Assembly: GCA_038210985.1 (NCBI GenBank)
Contig: JBBQWB010000005.1
Span: 1-64,000, forward strand
Reading direction: 5' to 3'
DNA from: JAQUGA01 sp038210985
GTDB lineage: Bacteria > Bacteroidota > Bacteroidia > Bacteroidales > WCHB1-69
DNA: 64,000 nt
Notes under the pieces: model-generated
Told to the model about the DNA's origin: nothing
Seen by the model: only the letters and a program-made list of their open reading frames with translations
Databases searched by the model: none
Shown: positions 50,901 to 59,411 of the stretch, in pieces
How positions within the stretch are numbered: position 1 is the first letter of the stretch
Layout: each line of letters begins with the position of its first letter
Program-made: the position numbers and the translations under genes

Positions 50901-52888
50901 AAGCCAAAACCTATTACGTAAAAGCTACGAATGGATATTGCTGGGCATACGATAGTGTAACGGTATTTATGTCGTTTGCAGATATTTATACAACACCAGC
51001 CATTACAATTTGTCAGGGAGATACAATTCAACTTTCTGCAACAAATTTAATAGGTGGTCAAACAATAGGTTATACTTGGTCGCCATCATCTGGAATTATA
51101 TCGGGTGCAAATACTGCAACTCCGCGTGTTAACCCATCTACAACTACTACTTATGTCGTAACCGGAACAAATACTTTTGGATGTAAGGATACAGCTTCGG
51201 TAAAAGTTTTTGTAAATTCAGTTTCAAGTAATAGTCAGGTGAATAATGCAACTTGTTATGGCTTGTGCAATGGCTCAATTCAGTTAAATCCAAGTGGAGG
51301 TAATGCTCCATATTCATACCATTGGGCTCATGCAACTGGCAATTTTTATACTATTTCGAGTTTATGTGCTGGAGATTATACGGTAACTATTACCGACAAT
51401 ATCGGCTGTAAAAAAGTTATTCCATTTACCATACAGCACCCCAGTCAAATAACAGTTAGTTATATCGATACGATGCAGGTTTTGTGCAATGGAGATTGTA
51501 ATGGAACAGTCAGAGCTGTTGCTTCGGGTGGTGTGCCATCTTTTTCGTATCATTGGATTAATGGAGTCAATATCGATTATGCAACAGGATTATGTGCAGG
51601 AATTTATACCGTAACCGTAACCGACCAAAATCAGTGTACCGTAAGTTCTCAGTTCCGAATTTTAGACACATCTACTTTTGATGCAAGTGGTTCAGCTATT
51701 GCTGCTCGTTGTTTTGGCGAATGTAATGGGGTTGTGACGGTGGTTGCAAGTAGTGGACTGCCTCCGTACACGTATCACTGGAATATCGGAAATGATAGCA
51801 CTTCGTTCCACAATTTATGTGCAAACACATATAGTGTTACTGTTTCGGATGCAAATACCTGCATTCGGAATGTATATATTTCTGTTCCAGAGCCTTCGGT
51901 GTTAGAAATCGACTCCGTTTATCTTAGAAATCCATTATGTAACGGAAGCTGTAACGGAATAATTAGGCTTTTCCCAATTGGTGGAACCTTGCCATATACC
52001 TTTACTTGGAATGGAATAAGTGGAGGTTCGTTTGCCGAAAATTTGTGTTCGGGAACCTATCATATTGTTGTGAGCGATTTTAATGGTTGTCAAACTGATA
52101 TAAGTATTATTCTTATTCAGCCCGATCCACTTGCTGTAACTGTTAACACTACAAAAGTGCCGTGTTTAGATGCTTGTATTGGAAGTGCTTATGCCACTGT
52201 TACTGGTGGAACACAGCAATATTATTATTATTGGAGCAATGGACCTACTCAGGTTACCGAAGTTCATAATTTGTGTAAAGGAAATTATATGGTAACAGTT
52301 TCCGATTTCAATAATTGTCATACTATGGCTCAGTTTTCAGTTCTCGATTCATCCTTGTTTCCAACTACTGGTTTTGATGCGTGGAGCGAAAAAGACACTA
52401 TTTACGAAACTCAATCGATACAATTGCAGAGCACAGTATTTCCAGAGTTTACCTATCACTGGGGCCCAGGAAACAGTTTAAATAATCCAAATATTCCAAA
52501 TCCTTTGGCAACGCCTGGTAATTCTACAATTTATGTAGTTACGGTGAGTGATGTATATGGTTGTATTTTAACCGACACCGTTCGAATAATTGTATTGGAT
52601 GTTATTTGTGATGAGCCGTTTGTATATGTTCCAAATGCTTTTACGCCAAACGGAGATGGCAATAACGATGTGTTATTTGTTCGAAGCGAAATTGTAACCG
52701 ATGTTATTTTTGCGGTGTATGATCGTTGGGGCGAAAAAGTATTTGAAACAACCAATATGAGCAAAGGCTGGGATGGAACGTATAAGGGAGTTAAATCCGA
52801 TCCAGGAGTGTTTGTTTATTATTTGGATGCAACTTGTCTTAATAAAGATAAATATATTAAAAAAGGGAATGTGACATTAATTAGATAA
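47918..52888 (+). CDS. Giant surface protein: DUF7948-SBBP-PKD-SprB repeats, T9SS type B
   Basis: This 1656-aa protein starts with a signal/anchor peptide (VSFILFWFLFLYLPIIMAGS, about 24-43). A conserved N-terminal domain follows (YTENKGQWENQILYKARLHE, about 50-270), seen on SBBP proteins. Beta-propeller-like SBBP repeats come next (LVFSTYLGGNGAEVPNSLIV, LIWGTYLGGNGNDACYSIQL, about 275-770), then a PKD domain (WNFGDNSTSNQQNPSHTYTQ, about 810). After Ig-like regions there are five SprB repeats (CYGLCNGSIQLNPSGGNAPY and four variants, about 1105-1460). The last 90 residues (YVPNAFTPNGDGNNDVLF to KGNVTLIR) are the gliding motility-associated type B sorting domain. It is first in an operon with PorP/SprF and an OmpA/PD40 protein. 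SprB in Flavobacterium moves as a gliding adhesin, so this is a candidate adhesin with its own secretion partners. Confidence 0.93.
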   Translation: MNQNMNKRIFKKHRECHLVKVSFILFWFLFLYLPIIMAGSRDTLRSSGEWAYTENKGQWENQILYKARLHEGALFLEKQGYTVVVQDRKAIHKLMEYKSSKDSKINKDIPLDRTIKCHAYKVFFENSNTNTKVESFNPSTDYQNFYIGSDQTKWKSNVRAYNQVKYSNIYDGIDWIVYSQDSKFKYDFVISPGKNPEVINMRYDGANKLSLSKGNLLIETSVNTLSELKPYAYQIIDGITKPVDCKFVLKGNIVSFECSSYDKTIPLIIDPVLIFCSFSGSQADNWGYTATYDQHGFLYAGGSVFGVGYPLTSGAYQITYGMGNSDISISKFDSLGVSLVFSTYLGGNGAEVPNSLIVNGNNELYMLGTTGSANFPTTTGCYDNSFNGGTNYTLTYIIGYPNGSDIVLCKFSANGTQLLGSTFVGGSGNDGLNTIAALKKNYADDVRGEIMIDANSNVYVVSSTTSTNFPVTANSVQLTHGGGVQDGCVFKMNHNLTNLIWGTYLGGNGNDACYSIQLDVDDNVYVAGGTTSANFPTTPNVIQSSFGGVVDGFITLIKQNGNQIMASTYYGSSVYDQIYLTKTDKKNYVYVLGQTNAPGNFFIHNATWNKPGGGQFLSKFTSNLQTIIWSTAFGSSSNVSGTPDISPTALLVDLCNNIYISGWGGSSLNGFGGTTGMPITVDAFQNTTDNNDYYFLVITDDASAIVYGTYFGGSASLEHVDGGTSRFDKKGRIYQAICAGCGNHDDLPTTVGAWSQTNNSSNCNIGVVKFDFNLPVVIADFVIPNIVCAPININFQNTSQTIPNGTTIWSWNFGDNSTSNQQNPSHTYTQSGIYDITLIVRNIGSCNSADTITKQLIVLSNTKDTLPEKHICLGDFIQIGIPPSGNSSIIYIWSPASGLSNTSISNPIANSPTTINYMLRVSDGVCTDTLMQKVNVYNIQVDAGNNITVCRGDTATLTASSSGGANRFVWSSNSNFSDTINTNLLTNIFRPIINQAKTYYVKATNGYCWAYDSVTVFMSFADIYTTPAITICQGDTIQLSATNLIGGQTIGYTWSPSSGIISGANTATPRVNPSTTTTYVVTGTNTFGCKDTASVKVFVNSVSSNSQVNNATCYGLCNGSIQLNPSGGNAPYSYHWAHATGNFYTISSLCAGDYTVTITDNIGCKKVIPFTIQHPSQITVSYIDTMQVLCNGDCNGTVRAVASGGVPSFSYHWINGVNIDYATGLCAGIYTVTVTDQNQCTVSSQFRILDTSTFDASGSAIAARCFGECNGVVTVVASSGLPPYTYHWNIGNDSTSFHNLCANTYSVTVSDANTCIRNVYISVPEPSVLEIDSVYLRNPLCNGSCNGIIRLFPIGGTLPYTFTWNGISGGSFAENLCSGTYHIVVSDFNGCQTDISIILIQPDPLAVTVNTTKVPCLDACIGSAYATVTGGTQQYYYYWSNGPTQVTEVHNLCKGNYMVTVSDFNNCHTMAQFSVLDSSLFPTTGFDAWSEKDTIYETQSIQLQSTVFPEFTYHWGPGNSLNNPNIPNPLATPGNSTIYVVTVSDVYGCILTDTVRIIVLDVICDEPFVYVPNAFTPNGDGNNDVLFVRSEIVTDVIFAVYDRWGEKVFETTNMSKGWDGTYKGVKSDPGVFVYYLDATCLNKDKYIKKGNVTLIR

Positions 52889-52895
52889 ATATTAA

Positions 52896-53918
52896 TTGAG
52901 AAAAATATTAATTATAATATCGGTTTTATTTTATGCTAATTGCAATCAAATTGCAAATGGACAAGATATACATTTTTCTCAATTTTGGTTGACTCCATTA
53001 AACACAAATCCAGCTTTTACTGGCTTTTTTGATGGTCAAGCAAGGGTAAACGCACAGCATCGAACTCAATGGAGAGCCATTACAAAACCTTATTTAACCT
53101 TTTCTTCCTCCATTGATTTGCCTTTGATAAAACGCCCATACCGACAGGAAATGTATGGATTTGGTGCATTGGTTTATCGCGATGTTGCAGGCGATTCGGA
53201 TTTTGGAACTACCCAAATTGACCTTTCGTTTTCGTACATAAAAGGATTAAATCGAAAGAACAATCATTTTATTGCGTTCGGAGTTCAAGCTGGTGTAGCT
53301 CAGCGGACATTAAATTATTCCGAACTGTTTTTTGACGAACAATATTTTAACGGACGTTTTAATAATGGAAGTCCGAATTCGGAGCAATTTGCAAAAGATA
53401 ATTTCATTTTCGGGAATGTAAATGCTGGTGTAAACTGGGTTTATCAACCTCGTCATCGTCAAATGTGGAATGTGGGTTTGGCATTGCACCATATCAATCG
53501 TCCAAAGCAATCGTTGTTTAACAACAATCAAATTCGCTTGGATATGAAACTAATTGGAACTGCAACAACTTCAATTAAAGTGGATGATTATATAGATGTA
53601 GTGCCAATGATTATGGCAAGTTTTCAAGGTACGTATAAAGAAATTATTTTTGGAGGTTTAACAAAATATATACTCGACAAAGATGTTTTAACCTACACTA
53701 CTATAAATGCGGGTATATTTTATCGAGCTGGAGATGCCGCTTATGTAATGCTTGGTGGTGAATATTTAAAATATAATTTTGGGATTAGCTACGATATTAA
53801 TATGTCTCGATTACATATTGCAAGCCGATATAAAGGCGGCTGGGAATTATCGATAAACTACTTATTTAGCAAATATAAACCTCGTAGAATTCGGGAAGTG
53901 CCTTGTCCGATTTTCTAA
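52896..53918 (+). CDS. PorP/SprF-family T9SS membrane protein (TTG start)
   Basis: This 340-aa protein has a signal peptide read from TTG at 52896, 7 bp after the adhesin stop. No in-frame ATG gives the leader, so TTG is preferred. The family start HFSQFWLTPLNTNPAFTGFF is followed by the barrel strands RVNAQHRTQWRAITKPYLTF, VFYRAGDAAYVMLGGEYL-like segments and IASRYKGGWELSINYLF. PorP/SprF proteins are outer-membrane barrels that help specific type B cargo, such as SprB, reach or stay on the surface. Its place between the giant adhesin and the PorE-like gene makes it the probable partner of the adhesin. Confidence 0.93.
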   Translation: MRKILIIISVLFYANCNQIANGQDIHFSQFWLTPLNTNPAFTGFFDGQARVNAQHRTQWRAITKPYLTFSSSIDLPLIKRPYRQEMYGFGALVYRDVAGDSDFGTTQIDLSFSYIKGLNRKNNHFIAFGVQAGVAQRTLNYSELFFDEQYFNGRFNNGSPNSEQFAKDNFIFGNVNAGVNWVYQPRHRQMWNVGLALHHINRPKQSLFNNNQIRLDMKLIGTATTSIKVDDYIDVVPMIMASFQGTYKEIIFGGLTKYILDKDVLTYTTINAGIFYRAGDAAYVMLGGEYLKYNFGISYDINMSRLHIASRYKGGWELSINYLFSKYKPRRIREVPCPIF

Positions 53919-53927
53919 AAATACTCT

Positions 53928-56231
53928 ATGAAAACTTTTAAACATATCTTGCTATTACTAATTTTTACTGCCAATATTGGATTGTTGTGCTATGGGCAGG
54001 ATGTTGAAACACAAACTATTAGAGCTGCTGATGAAGCTTACAGTGAAGGAGATTATTACACTGCATCAATTTATTATGGCAGATTGGTAAACGATGTCCC
54101 TAATCGAAAGCTGGAAAATGTTGAAAAATATGCCCAAGCATTATATAAATATCACGCATACAACGATGCAGCAAATTGGTTTGAGTATTTATATAAAAAC
54201 GACTCCATCAAAAAATTTCCGGAATCTCTTTTTTGGTGTGCATTAATGACAAAACAAGCCGCAAAATATGTCGAGGCTTTAGTCCTTTTTCAAAAATTTG
54301 AAGTGGAATATAAAGGTGAAAATCAATTTTTAAAGGATAAAACAAAAGTTGAAATAAAAGCCTGTAATGAATCCATCAGAGCAATGTCGCAACCATTGGA
54401 TTTAAAAATCGAACATTTATCTAAAAATGTAAATTCGCCATATTCCGAGTTTAATGCCATTCAATTAGGAGATACTGCATTGTATTTTTCATCCCTACGC
54501 TTGGTGGTCGCCGAAAGTGTAAATTCGATTTTTCCAGGTGTTTTTGTGTCCAAAATTTACCGTTCCACAATGTCAATTGCAGGATATTCCGAAGGTAAAG
54601 AGTTGCCACAAGCCATTAATAATCCCGAAACCCATAACGCAAATTTTTGTTTTAGTCCCGATAAATCAAGATTGTATTTTACACGTTGCAAAAACGAACG
54701 AAAACCACAACTTAATTGCGAAATTTGGGTGAGCGAAATGAGTAAAGATAAATGGAAAAAACCAGAACGACTTACTCGAAGAATTAATGCTCCGGGTGCT
54801 ACTTCAACTCATCCATATATCACTTCGCAAAATGATGAAGAAATATTGTATTTTTCGACCGACCGACCTGGTGGCTATGGCGGAATGGATATCTGGTATT
54901 CGGTTTATAATAATGGAAAGTACTATGACCCGGTTAATTTGGGAAGCAATATTAATACGCAGGGAAACGAAATTACGCCCTTTTATGATTCAAAAAGTCC
55001 TACATTGTATTTTAGTTCCGATTGGCATCCTGGAATGGGTGGATTTGATATTTTTTCTTCTAAAGGCGGATTAAATCAGTGGGGGAGCGTTATTAATGTT
55101 GGATATCCAATTAATTCTCCTGCAAACGATTTGTACTTTAATATCATCGAAGACGACAGCGAAGCTGGTTATTTTACTTCAAATCGACAAGGTTCGTATT
55201 TTATTAATGGCGAAACTTGCTGTAACGACATTTATTATTACGAATGGAAAGAAAAACCAAAACAAATTGCATTAATTGATACTTTGTTTATCGAAAATCA
55301 TGATATTTCATTAAAAATCAAGGATTTACTTCCGCTTACTTTGTATTTTCACAATGATGAACCCGATCCTGCAACTACAAAAACTACCACAAATAAAAAT
55401 TACAAAGCTACTTTAGCAGATTATTTTTCGTTAAAAGACATGTACCGACAGGAATATTCTCAAGGCTTAGAAGGAAACGATAAAACAAAGGCTCAACAGG
55501 ATATTGATGACTTTTTTAATAATTATGTGAAAAAAGGTTTTACCGATTTAGAGCTTTTTGCCGAATGGTTGAAAAAGGATTTAGACAGAGGTAACAATGT
55601 AAAAATTACCATTCGTGGATATACTAGTCCGTTGCATACTGCCGAATATAATATGAAGTTGGCTTCGCGTCGAATTTCGAGTTTGAAAAACTATATTTTT
55701 GAATATAATAATGGAGTTTTTATGCCATATATTAATGGCGAAGTGAAAAATAGTTTACTCGAAATTTTGGATGCTCCAATTGGTAAAACCGAATCTAGCC
55801 CTTTGGTTAGTGATAATCCGAACGATAAACGGAATTCGATATATAGTCGGGCAGCTGCTTTAGAACGCCGAATTCAAATTGTGATGTACGAATCAGAAAA
55901 AGCAAAAACGCCATCGGATTCATTACCTGAAATTAAATTAGCTCAATCTGTAATTGATTTTGGTTTGGTTAACCTTAATCAAAATAACACTTTGGTCGTT
56001 CAATTTTTAAATGTAGGTAATTCCGATTTGTATATTACGGACGTATCTTCGGATAATCCAGCAGTTGAAGTTGCGTTTAGCGGTAATCCTGTGTCAAAAA
56101 ATCAAAAAGGAGATTTTACAATTAAACTTCATTCAAAAACTATTGATAAAGTATTAAATTCGAAAATTGTCATTAAAAGTAACTCGTGGCGTGGCGATAT
56201 AATTTTTGAAGTCAAAGCAAAAGTTGAATAA
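53928..56231 (+). CDS. OmpA-family protein with TPR, PD40 repeats and DUF1573-like tail (PorE-like)
   Basis: This 767-aa protein has a signal peptide (FKHILLLLIFTANIGLLCYG). A TPR-like helical region follows (AYSEGDYYTASIYYGRLV, about 35-145), then beta-propeller PD40 repeats (FSPDKSRLYFTRC, EEILYFSTDRPGGYGGMDIW, PTLYFSSDWHPGMGGFDIF, about 160-440). The OmpA-like peptidoglycan-binding domain is at about 560-655 (VKITIRGYTSPLHTAEYNMK, then LASRRISSLKN). A C-terminal DUF1573-like Ig fold (SVIDFGLVNLNQNNTLVVQF) completes it, an addition to the PorE core. PorE anchors T9SS to the cell wall; as the third gene of the cassette this protein may do so for the adhesin's secretion. It is 9 bp after PorP/SprF. 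Confidence 0.88.
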   Translation: MKTFKHILLLLIFTANIGLLCYGQDVETQTIRAADEAYSEGDYYTASIYYGRLVNDVPNRKLENVEKYAQALYKYHAYNDAANWFEYLYKNDSIKKFPESLFWCALMTKQAAKYVEALVLFQKFEVEYKGENQFLKDKTKVEIKACNESIRAMSQPLDLKIEHLSKNVNSPYSEFNAIQLGDTALYFSSLRLVVAESVNSIFPGVFVSKIYRSTMSIAGYSEGKELPQAINNPETHNANFCFSPDKSRLYFTRCKNERKPQLNCEIWVSEMSKDKWKKPERLTRRINAPGATSTHPYITSQNDEEILYFSTDRPGGYGGMDIWYSVYNNGKYYDPVNLGSNINTQGNEITPFYDSKSPTLYFSSDWHPGMGGFDIFSSKGGLNQWGSVINVGYPINSPANDLYFNIIEDDSEAGYFTSNRQGSYFINGETCCNDIYYYEWKEKPKQIALIDTLFIENHDISLKIKDLLPLTLYFHNDEPDPATTKTTTNKNYKATLADYFSLKDMYRQEYSQGLEGNDKTKAQQDIDDFFNNYVKKGFTDLELFAEWLKKDLDRGNNVKITIRGYTSPLHTAEYNMKLASRRISSLKNYIFEYNNGVFMPYINGEVKNSLLEILDAPIGKTESSPLVSDNPNDKRNSIYSRAAALERRIQIVMYESEKAKTPSDSLPEIKLAQSVIDFGLVNLNQNNTLVVQFLNVGNSDLYITDVSSDNPAVEVAFSGNPVSKNQKGDFTIKLHSKTIDKVLNSKIVIKSNSWRGDIIFEVKAKVE

Positions 56232-56241
56232 AAACTAATTT

Positions 56242-56335
56242 ACCTAGCAGTCATCCTGATTCGCCACGGCGAAGTCGAAAGAGACTGCGAATAGTTTTAT
56301 GCTCGGTGGTTGAGCCCGTCGAAACCATCCGTGCT
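56242..56335. repeat. Interspersed repeat family B, copy 3
   Basis: Contains CCTAGCAGTCATCCTGATTC, GCCACGGCGAAGTCGAAAG and the tail CGGTGGTTGAGCCCGTCG that is also seen at 63950. It starts 10 bp after the OmpA stop. Confidence 0.8.
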
Positions 56336-56439
56336 AACTCTTAAATTTCATCAAAAAATATTTCAAGCCTTGAGTATTCGTGCTTCAACGATGATAACGT
56401 CAACAATTTCAGGAACACCAAATGGACAGGGTTGAGGTG

Positions 56440-56515
56440 CTAGTTCGGATTTGCAATCCGAACAAACAAAAAATTGCTGGGATTACAATTAAGCTCGGAT
56501 TACAAATCCGAGCAA
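56440..56515. repeat. Interspersed repeat family A, copy 2
   Basis: Double hairpin (GTTCGGATT-TGC-AATCCGAAC and GCTCGGATT-ACA-AATCCGAGC) with the shared spacer AAACAAAAAATTGC. One base of the second loop differs from copies 1 and 3. It lies 41 bp from the valS stop. Confidence 0.85.
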
Positions 56516-56555
56516 TCATAGTGTTTGGCGTTTTCTTACAAGAACTAATTATCAA

Positions 56556-59189
56556 TTATCCTTGAAATTGCGTTAGTTGTTGTTTCAAAATTTCAATTTT
56601 TGAAGCGGCATCATCCCGTTTTTTGAATTCAACTTCAACAACTTGCTTAGGAGCATTGTTTACAAATCGCTCATTGCTCAGTTTTTGCATAACAGATTTT
56701 AAAAACCCTTCTAAATAAGTAATTTCTTCCTTGATTTTTTGAATTTCTGCCTCCACGTCAATTCGACCATCCAAAGGAACAAAACATTCTAATTTATCTA
56801 CCCTAAACCCCGAAGCATTTGTTACAGAACTGCTTATAATTTCAATATTGCTTAAATTAGCAAGCTTACAAATTAAAGAATTAAATGTACTCGAAAAATT
56901 AGATTCGTGTTTTACAATTTTAAGCTCCAAAACATCTTTCATCGGAATGTTTTTCTCCTGACGAATTGCTCGGATATTAATTATTATCTCTTTTGCAATA
57001 TCAAATTGTTGAATAAGCTCAATGTTTGTGTTTTCAACGGTAGGCATTTCGTCAGTCATTATCGATTCATCCTCTGATATATCATTTAAAATATGCCAAA
57101 CTTCTTCGGTAATAAATGGCATAAATGGATGAAGAATTTTCATCAATTTATCAAAAAACAGTATTGTTTTATCATACGTAATTTTATCAATTGGCATTTG
57201 ATAAGCAGGTTTAATCGCTTCTAAATACCACGAGCAGAAATCGTCCCAAATCAATTTGTAAACAATCATCAATGCATCCGACAAACGATATTTTTCAAAG
57301 GCATCATTTATTTTGCCTAACGTGTCATTTATTTGAGCATCAAAGCAATCGATTCCAATTTTTGCATGTTCGGGTTGAGCGATAGTTGCATCAATTTCCC
57401 AACCTTTCACAAGCCTCATTGCATTCCAAATTTTATTGCTAAAATTCCGACCTTGCTCGCACGACGATTCATCAAACAGCAAATCGTTTCCTGCTGGCGA
57501 GCTGTAAAGCATCCCAACACGAACACCGTCGGCACCATATTGTTCCATTAGCATTATTGGGTCGGGTGAATTACCTAATGATTTTGACATTTTCCGATGC
57601 AATTTATCACGAACAATCCCCGTAAGGTAAACATGGTGAAACGGAATTTCATTCAAATATTCTTGTCCAGCCATAATCATACGAGCTACCCAGAAAAATA
57701 AAATTTCGGGAGCAGTTATCAATACTTCGGTTGGATAATAATATTTAATGTCTTCATTTTCGGGATTTCGAATGCCATCGAATACCGAAATAGGCCATAA
57801 CCAAGACGAAAACCAAGTGTCTAAAACATCTTCGTCTTGTTTTAAATCACTTTTTTGAAGATTTAATTCGGGATATTTCTGTTTGGCAATTTCCAATGCT
57901 TCTTCAATGGATAATGCAACTACATATTCATTGTTTGGAAGATAATATGCCGGAATTTGTTGTCCCCACCAAAGTTGGCGCGAAATACACCAATCTTTAA
58001 TGTTTTCCATCCAGTGAGAATATACATTTTTAAACTTTTCGGGATAAAATGCAATTGTATTATTCATTACAACCTCTAATGCAGGTTTTGCCATTTCTTG
58101 CATATTACAAAACCATTGTATCGAAATTTTGGGTTCAATAACTTCGTCTGTACGTTCGCTATATCCAACTTTATTAGTATATTCTTCTTCTTTAACTAGA
58201 AAATTTTTAGTTTTTAGTTCGGCAATAATTTCTTTACGAACTGCAAAACGATCTTTGCCAACAAATAATACTGCATTTTCATTTAAGGTTCCATCTGGAT
58301 TAAAAATATCGATAGATTCCAAATGATGTTTAATGCCAATATTGTAGTCGTTAATATCGTGAGCAGGTGTAATTTTTAGTGCACCCGTTCCAAAATCTAT
58401 TTCAACATACTCGTCATATATAATTGGTATAGAGCGATTTAATAGTGGTACTAAAACTCTTTTGCCTTTTAAGTGAGTGTATCTTTCATCGTTTGGATTT
58501 ACGCAAACTGCGGTATCACCCAATATTGTTTCTGGTCGTGTGGTAGCAATTGTAACAAATTCATTATCAGAATCTTCAATAGGATAATTTAGATAATATA
58601 ATTTTGATTGAACTTCTTTATAAATTACTTCTTCGTCGGAAACTGCTGTTAAAGCTCTTGGATCCCAGTTTACCATACGAGCACCGCGATAAATTAATCC
58701 TTTGTTGAATAAATCGACAAAAACCTTCAAAACCGATTCAGACATATTGTTGTCCATAGTAAACTTTGTTCGGTCCCAATCGCACGAAGCACCAAGTTTT
58801 TTTAGTTGTTCAAGTATAATACCACCATGTTTTTCTTTCCATTCCCAAGCATGTTTTAAAAACTCTTCGCGAGATAGCGATGATTTTTCGATACCTTCGG
58901 CTTTTAGTTTTGCAACTACTTTAGCTTCGGTTGCAATGGATGCATGGTCAGTTCCTGGAACCCAGCAAGCATTGAAGCCTAACATACGTGCACGGCGAAT
59001 CAAAACATCCTGAATGGTGTTGTTGAGCATGTGTCCCATGTGTAAAACCCCAGTTACATTTGGTGGCGGAATTACGATAGTGTATGCTTTTCGATGATCG
59101 GGTTTAGACGAAAACAATTTCTTTTCCATCCATATTTGATACCATTTATCTTCAACTTGAGATGGGGTAAATTTAGTTGCAATTTCCAT
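56556..59189 (-). CDS. valS: Valyl-tRNA synthetase
   Basis: This 877-aa class I synthetase charges tRNA-Val in the cytosol. The HIGH-type motif is HMGH at 50-53 in PPPNVTGVLHMGHMLNN. The editing domain lies at about 190-340 (ATTRPETILGDTAV, EIDFGTGALKITPAHDINDY). The KMSKS motif is in LHRKMSKSLGNSPDP (about 530). Anticodon-binding helices follow (SNKIWNAMRLVKGWEI, WYLEAIKPAY) and a C-terminal coiled coil closes the protein (about 810-877). The ValS-specific length and the VTGVLHMGH start distinguish it from IleRS and LeuRS. It is a single gene, divergent from the PKD protein. Confidence 0.97.
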   Translation of the reverse strand: MEIATKFTPSQVEDKWYQIWMEKKLFSSKPDHRKAYTIVIPPPNVTGVLHMGHMLNNTIQDVLIRRARMLGFNACWVPGTDHASIATEAKVVAKLKAEGIEKSSLSREEFLKHAWEWKEKHGGIILEQLKKLGASCDWDRTKFTMDNNMSESVLKVFVDLFNKGLIYRGARMVNWDPRALTAVSDEEVIYKEVQSKLYYLNYPIEDSDNEFVTIATTRPETILGDTAVCVNPNDERYTHLKGKRVLVPLLNRSIPIIYDEYVEIDFGTGALKITPAHDINDYNIGIKHHLESIDIFNPDGTLNENAVLFVGKDRFAVRKEIIAELKTKNFLVKEEEYTNKVGYSERTDEVIEPKISIQWFCNMQEMAKPALEVVMNNTIAFYPEKFKNVYSHWMENIKDWCISRQLWWGQQIPAYYLPNNEYVVALSIEEALEIAKQKYPELNLQKSDLKQDEDVLDTWFSSWLWPISVFDGIRNPENEDIKYYYPTEVLITAPEILFFWVARMIMAGQEYLNEIPFHHVYLTGIVRDKLHRKMSKSLGNSPDPIMLMEQYGADGVRVGMLYSSPAGNDLLFDESSCEQGRNFSNKIWNAMRLVKGWEIDATIAQPEHAKIGIDCFDAQINDTLGKINDAFEKYRLSDALMIVYKLIWDDFCSWYLEAIKPAYQMPIDKITYDKTILFFDKLMKILHPFMPFITEEVWHILNDISEDESIMTDEMPTVENTNIELIQQFDIAKEIIINIRAIRQEKNIPMKDVLELKIVKHESNFSSTFNSLICKLANLSNIEIISSSVTNASGFRVDKLECFVPLDGRIDVEAEIQKIKEEITYLEGFLKSVMQKLSNERFVNNAPKQVVEVEFKKRDDAASKIEILKQQLTQFQG

Positions 59190-59213
59190 ATTAATTGTTG
59201 CTTAATGAGTTTG

Positions 59214-59221
59214 CAAAATTA
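59214..59221 (-). promoter_or_regulatory. Putative -7 element of valS
   Basis: The minus strand reads TAATTTTG (TAnnTTTG), 25 bp upstream of the ATG at 59189. Confidence 0.5.
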
Positions 59222-59373
59222 ATAAAAAAAAAGAGTTAACCTTAAACAACCTTATTAAGAATAAAAATGTCTATAACTACGTGATAAATTATATTAAAAA
59301 AGATTGTTTTACGAATAAAAGATATTTTTAACAAAAATAAACTGACTTTTCTGTTTCTTTAGAGTTTTTATTT

Positions 59374-59381
59374 TACATTTG
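59374..59381 (+). promoter_or_regulatory. Putative -7 element of the PKD-repeat gene
   Basis: TACATTTG matches TAnnTTTG, 31 bp before the ATG at 59412. Confidence 0.5.
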
Positions 59382-59411
59382 TTGTTGGTAAGAAGGCAGT
59401 TTTAATATTTT

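Larger units (their letters stand above)
56232..56555. other. Spacer between convergent genes, families A and B
   Basis: No gene is present between the OmpA gene (plus) and valS (minus). A family B copy (56242-56335) and a family A copy (56440-56515) occupy about half of it. Confidence 0.8.
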
